Shown here piece after piece: positions 5,863 to 8,147 of a DNA stretch of 8,147 nucleotides. The number at the start of each line of letters is the position of its first letter. Position 1 is the stretch's first letter. Source of the DNA: Spirochaetes bacterium ADurb.Bin110. Lineage in GTDB: Bacteria > Spirochaetota > Spirochaetia > Treponematales > Rectinemataceae. The stretch spans positions 1-8,147 of the forward strand of contig MWDY01000249.1 in assembly GCA_002070755.1 (NCBI GenBank), in the 5' to 3' direction. Under the pieces are notes generated by a model. The model ran no database searches. It saw only the letters and a list, made by a program, of their open reading frames with translations, and was not told the origin of the DNA. A program made the position numbers and the translations under genes.

Positions 5863-5903
5863 CTATACATCCTATTTTTCTTATATTATTGCATTTCTCA
5901 TTA

Positions 5904-6191
5904 TTAGACATGAGAAGTCTTTTTGGAACCTGTCTCCTTGAGTCTGCCGGTGACATATTTATGGAGAATGCTGGTCACGAGTGTCTGATAAGGAATGCCA
6001 TCTTCTAAGGCTTTTGTCTTTAATGCTTCAACATCACGTTTGGAGATACGAACATTGATCCGATAGTCCTTTATCGCGGTTTCGGCCGCTGCTTTCATGA
6101 GGTTCTGTTTAATCTCATCAAAATTGGAGACACTTGTCCATTCATCATTTTCTATGGACTGCATAAGTTCCTTTTCCTCATTTATGGTCAT
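5904..6191 (-). CDS. BrnA/CopG-type antitoxin
   Basis: A 95-residue protein with the layout of BrnA/CopG-like antitoxins. A charged N-terminal part includes MQSIENDEWTSV. The conserved C-terminal block has YRINVRISKRDVEALKTKA at about 43-61 followed by DGIPYQTLVTSILHKYVTGRL, a ribbon-helix-helix DNA-binding domain. ATG 6191 has GGAG about 8 bases upstream. The gene starts inside the end of the toxin gene with a 14-base overlap, so the order is toxin first, antitoxin second, as is usual for BrnT/BrnA systems. The last residues, GSKKTSHV, are specific to this copy. It is expected to repress the promoter upstream of the toxin. Confidence 0.9.
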   Translation of the reverse strand: MTINEEKELMQSIENDEWTSVSNFDEIKQNLMKAAAETAIKDYRINVRISKRDVEALKTKALEDGIPYQTLVTSILHKYVTGRLKETGSKKTSHV

Positions 6192-6468
6192 CTTGTTTTC
6201 TCCTTGTATACTGCTTTGTATATTTCCTGCTCGGGAAGGCCGTTTTCAGGAAATAGGTGCCGTTGTCTTCTGGGATGCAGGGAACACAGAAGGCATAGCC
6301 TTCAATCTCAACTACGAGAATGATTTGGTTGCCATATTTCTGTCTATTAGGATGTTCCAGAACATCGAGAAGATGACCTTCTTCAATGGCAACTACAATT
6401 CGTTCAAAAGAGATGCCTCTCTCTTTCTGCAAGAAGGTATTCTTTTCTTCATTCCAGTAGAAGCTCAT
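6178..6468 (-). CDS. BrnT-like (DUF497-type) ribonuclease toxin
   Basis: A 96-residue protein starting MSFYWNEEKNTFLQKERGIS, which is the usual beginning of the BrnT-like toxin group. It is followed by LLDVLEHPNRQKYGNQIILV and, near the end, YFLKTAFPSRKYTKQY. BrnT has an RNase fold related to RelE toxins. ATG 6468 is chosen over an in-frame TTG at 6504 because that TTG is part of the TTGACA -35 box and the family begins at this Met. There is no ribosome binding site, and the -10 box ends 7 bases before the ATG, so the message is probably leaderless. The downstream antitoxin gene overlaps by 14 bases. The match is to the more divergent BrnT-like group rather than to classical Brucella BrnT. 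Confidence 0.86.
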   Translation of the reverse strand: MSFYWNEEKNTFLQKERGISFERIVVAIEEGHLLDVLEHPNRQKYGNQIILVVEIEGYAFCVPCIPEDNGTYFLKTAFPSRKYTKQYTRRKQDDHK

Positions 6469-6475
6469 ACGGATA

Positions 6476-6504
6476 AATATAGGGTTATGTATGCCTGATG
6501 TCAA
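6476..6504 (-). promoter_or_regulatory. Consensus promoter of the BrnT/antitoxin operon
   Basis: TTGACA (6499-6504, a perfect -35 box) and TATATT (6476-6481) are separated by 17 bases on the minus strand. Only 7 bases follow before ATG 6468, so transcription should start at about the start codon. Just upstream, AGCTATTA is repeated at 6523-6530 and 6537-6544 (14-base period), a possible additional control site. Confidence 0.72.
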
Positions 6505-6589
6505 TACATGGTTTCAAAAGAGAGCTATTAAAAGAAAGCTATTATAGAAGAGAATGAATCACGGATAAAGGGAAGTGCCCGAGGCATCC

Positions 6590-6701
6590 GTCTAACGTGC
6601 GCTTAACCAGCGGGCCTGAGATTGGCGCGGTTTGTGCTTGAGCAAAGCGCAAAAGCACAAACTGTGACAACAGGCGAGTCTGGTTGAAGCGGTTGTTAGG
6701 A
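6590..6701 (+). other. Integron attC recombination site B
   Basis: The left core box GTCTAAC (6590-6596) matches RYYYAAC fully and pairs with the right box GTTAGGA (6695-6701; 6 of 7 to GTTRRRY). Inside, after three-base spacers, CGCTTAACCAG (6600-6610) pairs with CTGGTTGAAGCG (6680-6691), with one unpaired base on the right arm as in site A. The centre contains a perfect 10-bp inverted repeat, GTTTGTGCTT with AAGCACAAAC, forming the inner stem. Site A shares the left arm and an ACAACAGGC stretch with it, so both belong to one attC family. This is the more intact of the two sites. Confidence 0.82.
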
Positions 6702-6793
6702 CATTTCTCATATTCATTATATTCTATATGATGTAATGATATATCTTGTTTATCTGTGCATCATCCCGCCTAAAAATCCTGCCCATCCTGTCG

Positions 6794-7801
6794 CTATTCT
6801 GCAATCCCTCTTCCCAAAATCAGCTCGGGCCGATACTCGAAGTGCATATTATCCCAGACTGTCCACTTCCCGCCCCAAACAAATCCCTCATTTTCGAAAA
6901 TATCGATAACCTGCTTGGGGGGCATCCAGCGTTCGGACAGCGGGATGAGCATCCAGTCCTCGTTGCCTTTATTCTTTTCCCAGTTCCAGTAGATGATCTT
7001 ATTCTGCCAGCTGCGTGGCAGTATATCGATGGCGAGACCCATACTATGAAAGGAGATGCCGTTTGTATCGCGTATCTGGCGCCAGGAATAGCCATCGATG
7101 GAGCTTATCGATTCCACAAAAGCTTTCACTGAAGCATTGGTCTGGGCCGCAGCAAGGATTTGCTCTTCAACTCGCGCAAGAAGTTCCACAATATGTTTGT
7201 GGACGCTTACCTGTTTTCCCAAAAAGATTGTCTTTACAATGTGCCGCTCGACATCTTCTCTTGTGGATGTTTCATAGATTGCTTCAAAAAAAGAAGTCGC
7301 AGATACTGGCGCAGTCTCTCGGCTCTCTGAGGAACCAAAATCGCGAATTTCTTCGATTTGAGCATCACTGAAGGTGGCAGGATCAGCAAGCTTTTTAGGG
7401 ATATAGAAGATGAGTTTGCGATATTTTTCCTTAGAGCCAAGAAGTTTCGCTGGCAGATACCGCCCCTCTGCCCAATAAAGTTCAACGGTGGTGTCGTCCT
7501 TTGTAATGTATATTTTCCAATCGCGTATTGCCGGATCGAAGATATTTTCGATCTTGATGCCTGGATAAGCAGCGCGAAGGACACTCAGCTCTTGGTCTAT
7601 TCTTGAAGGGCTTTCGGTTAGGATTCGAGGCGCTGGACCTGATCTGGGCGCTAGCAAGTATATAATAATAAATGCAAGGCCTACTGCAAATCCTAAAGCG
7701 ATCTTAACTAGACGGTTCGAATTAGGACTAAAATTTTGCGCCTCTTCTTCCTTATCTTTTTCCTGGTCATTATCAAGCATCGTGCTATAAAGATAGCGCA
7801 T
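6794..7801 (-). CDS. Membrane-anchored M15-type (VanY-like) peptidase
   Basis: A 335-residue protein with a charged cytoplasmic N-terminus of about 30 residues and one transmembrane segment (LVKIALGFAVGLAFIIIYLL, residues 31-50). The C-terminal domain lies outside the cytoplasmic membrane and has the M15 zinc-peptidase pattern: SFHSMGLAIDI with H252 and D259 as ligands and WDNMHFEYRPE with H320 as the third. Enzymes of this family cut D-Ala-D-Ala or other peptidoglycan peptide bonds, so a cell-wall remodelling role is likely. The middle part (residues 55-230) has no motif I recognise. Neither ATG 7801 nor the in-frame ATG 7780 has a ribosome binding site, so the start is uncertain by 7 residues. 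Gene-poor DNA of about 90 bp (6702-6793) separates it from the integron part. Confidence 0.82.
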   Translation of the reverse strand: MRYLYSTMLDNDQEKDKEEEAQNFSPNSNRLVKIALGFAVGLAFIIIYLLAPRSGPAPRILTESPSRIDQELSVLRAAYPGIKIENIFDPAIRDWKIYITKDDTTVELYWAEGRYLPAKLLGSKEKYRKLIFYIPKKLADPATFSDAQIEEIRDFGSSESRETAPVSATSFFEAIYETSTREDVERHIVKTIFLGKQVSVHKHIVELLARVEEQILAAAQTNASVKAFVESISSIDGYSWRQIRDTNGISFHSMGLAIDILPRSWQNKIIYWNWEKNKGNEDWMLIPLSERWMPPKQVIDIFENEGFVWGGKWTVWDNMHFEYRPELILGRGIAE

Positions 7802-7902
7802 TTGGCTTGCGCCATGTCAAGGGAGCAAATTTTTCCAATGTCGAATATTTTTGATACGAGATAGTGCTTTCTAACCCAGGCACCTCCAGTCTACGTAGTC
7901 CA

Positions 7903-7929
7903 CTATTTCACCCGCCCCGTGCAAGCCAC
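7903..7929 (-). other. Eight-codon ORF with a strong ribosome binding site, possible gene relic
   Basis: AGGAGG (7935-7940) lies 5 bases before GTG 7929, which opens a frame of 8 codons ending in TAG 7903. Its last bases, GGGTGAAATAG, repeat exactly the end of the permease gene just upstream (7964-7974). A strong start fused to a permease-like end could be what an in-frame deletion of a second, paralogous permease gene left behind. No clear terminator or other gene was seen in 7802-7963. Confidence 0.28.
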
Positions 7930-7963
7930 CTTTACCTCCTTTGTGCCTTGTGTAAGCCTTAAG

Positions 7964-8147
7964 CTATTTCACCCTCACCCAGCGCAACACCTCTTTGAGC
8001 TTGGGCCTTTTGCCCGTCATGAGTATGCCAACCCGGAAAACTCTTCCCGCGAATATCATCATGCCCGCGACAGAGGCAACAAGGATGCCAATACAGAGCA
8101 TCAGATGCCATGCCGGAGGCGATGAAACAAGGATTCTGGAAAGCATC
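7964..8147 (-). CDS. ABC-2 type transporter permease, C-terminal end only
   Basis: The frame enters from the right edge and ends with TAG at 7964, giving about 60 residues. They contain one hydrophobic helix (HLMLCIGILVASVAGMMIF) followed by AGRVFRVGILMTGKRPKLKE and a final RWVRVK. The AGRxFRVGILMxGKRPxLKE ending is a hallmark of a group of ABC-2 family permeases (NatB/YhaP-like) that form the membrane part of exporters driven by a separate ATPase. The ATG near the edge is internal, so the true start and the ATPase partner are outside the window. The substrate is unknown. It lies 162 bases before the peptidase gene on the same strand; co-transcription is possible but not shown. Confidence 0.82.
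   Translation of the reverse strand, partial: MLSRILVSSPPAWHLMLCIGILVASVAGMMIFAGRVFRVGILMTGKRPKLKEVLRWVRVK

Larger units (their letters stand above)
5098..6695 (+). mobile_element. Integron gene cassette carrying two toxin-antitoxin operons
   Basis: The segment runs from the cleavage point in the right core box of site A to the same point in site B, 1598 bp. That is what one excised cassette circle would contain, with attC site B as its own recombination site. It is almost completely filled: the Doc stop codon lies 22 bases from the left boundary and the BrnT promoter about 86 bases before site B. Both operons run right to left, opposite to the usual cassette gene direction, and each has its own promoter. 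No integrase gene is in the window. Confidence 0.68.

Noticed and set aside
6746..7132. Plus-strand frame opposite the M15 peptidase gene
   Set aside because: The minus strand holds the zinc-peptidase motifs; this frame has no ribosome binding site or recognisable motif.
7890..7899. CTACGTAG palindrome right of the peptidase gene
   Set aside because: An 8-bp palindrome with no promoter, T run or repeat partner; within chance expectation.

Overview
The window looks like chromosomal DNA of a mid-GC, anaerobe-type bacterium. A Treponema/Spirochaeta-type spirochaete fits best: chromosomal integron cassettes are known there, and the accessory content (DUF4143 ATPase, several toxin-antitoxin pairs, a membrane-anchored M15 peptidase) is typical. 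This is an inference of modest certainty; there is no rRNA or marker gene to settle it.

Left part (1-1944). A truncated DUF72/YecE-like gene on the minus strand diverges from an AAA ATPase/DUF4143 gene on the plus strand. Their shared intergenic region carries two opposed promoters and a cluster of five TGCGGA-type half sites arranged as two inverted repeats. The ATPase gene ends at a terminator-like hairpin. After it comes a gene-free stretch (1945-2284) with a degenerate AT-rich 24-27 bp repeat.

Middle (2285-4975). A minus-strand antitoxin/VapC pair has a canonical promoter and a tandem operator. Next is a GC-richer SAM methyltransferase on the minus strand. Then, on the plus strand, come a decayed GyrI-like gene (both a 5' truncation and an internal out-of-frame deletion), an intact GNAT acetyltransferase, and the frameshifted start of a second GNAT-like gene.

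Integron part (4993-6701). Two structured, mutually similar sites of about 110 bp have the properties of integron attC sites: terminal R boxes, inner L boxes with one extra base on the right arm, and an internal palindrome. They lie in the same orientation and bracket a cassette of about 1.6 kb. The cassette is filled by two toxin-antitoxin operons, AbrB-like antitoxin/Doc and BrnT-like toxin/BrnA-CopG-like antitoxin, both transcribed against the normal cassette direction from their own promoters. No integrase is present, so this part is a CALIN (cluster of attC sites lacking an integrase), or the far part of a larger integron array.

Right part (6794-8147). A membrane-anchored M15-type (VanY-like) peptidase and the C-terminal end of an ABC-2 type transporter permease, both on the minus strand, look like ordinary chromosome resuming after the array. 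A tiny ORF with a strong ribosome binding site just after the permease may be the relic of a deleted second gene.

The window is best read as an accessory hotspot: addiction modules that own their promoters stabilise a cassette region in which the neighbouring cargo genes are visibly decaying.
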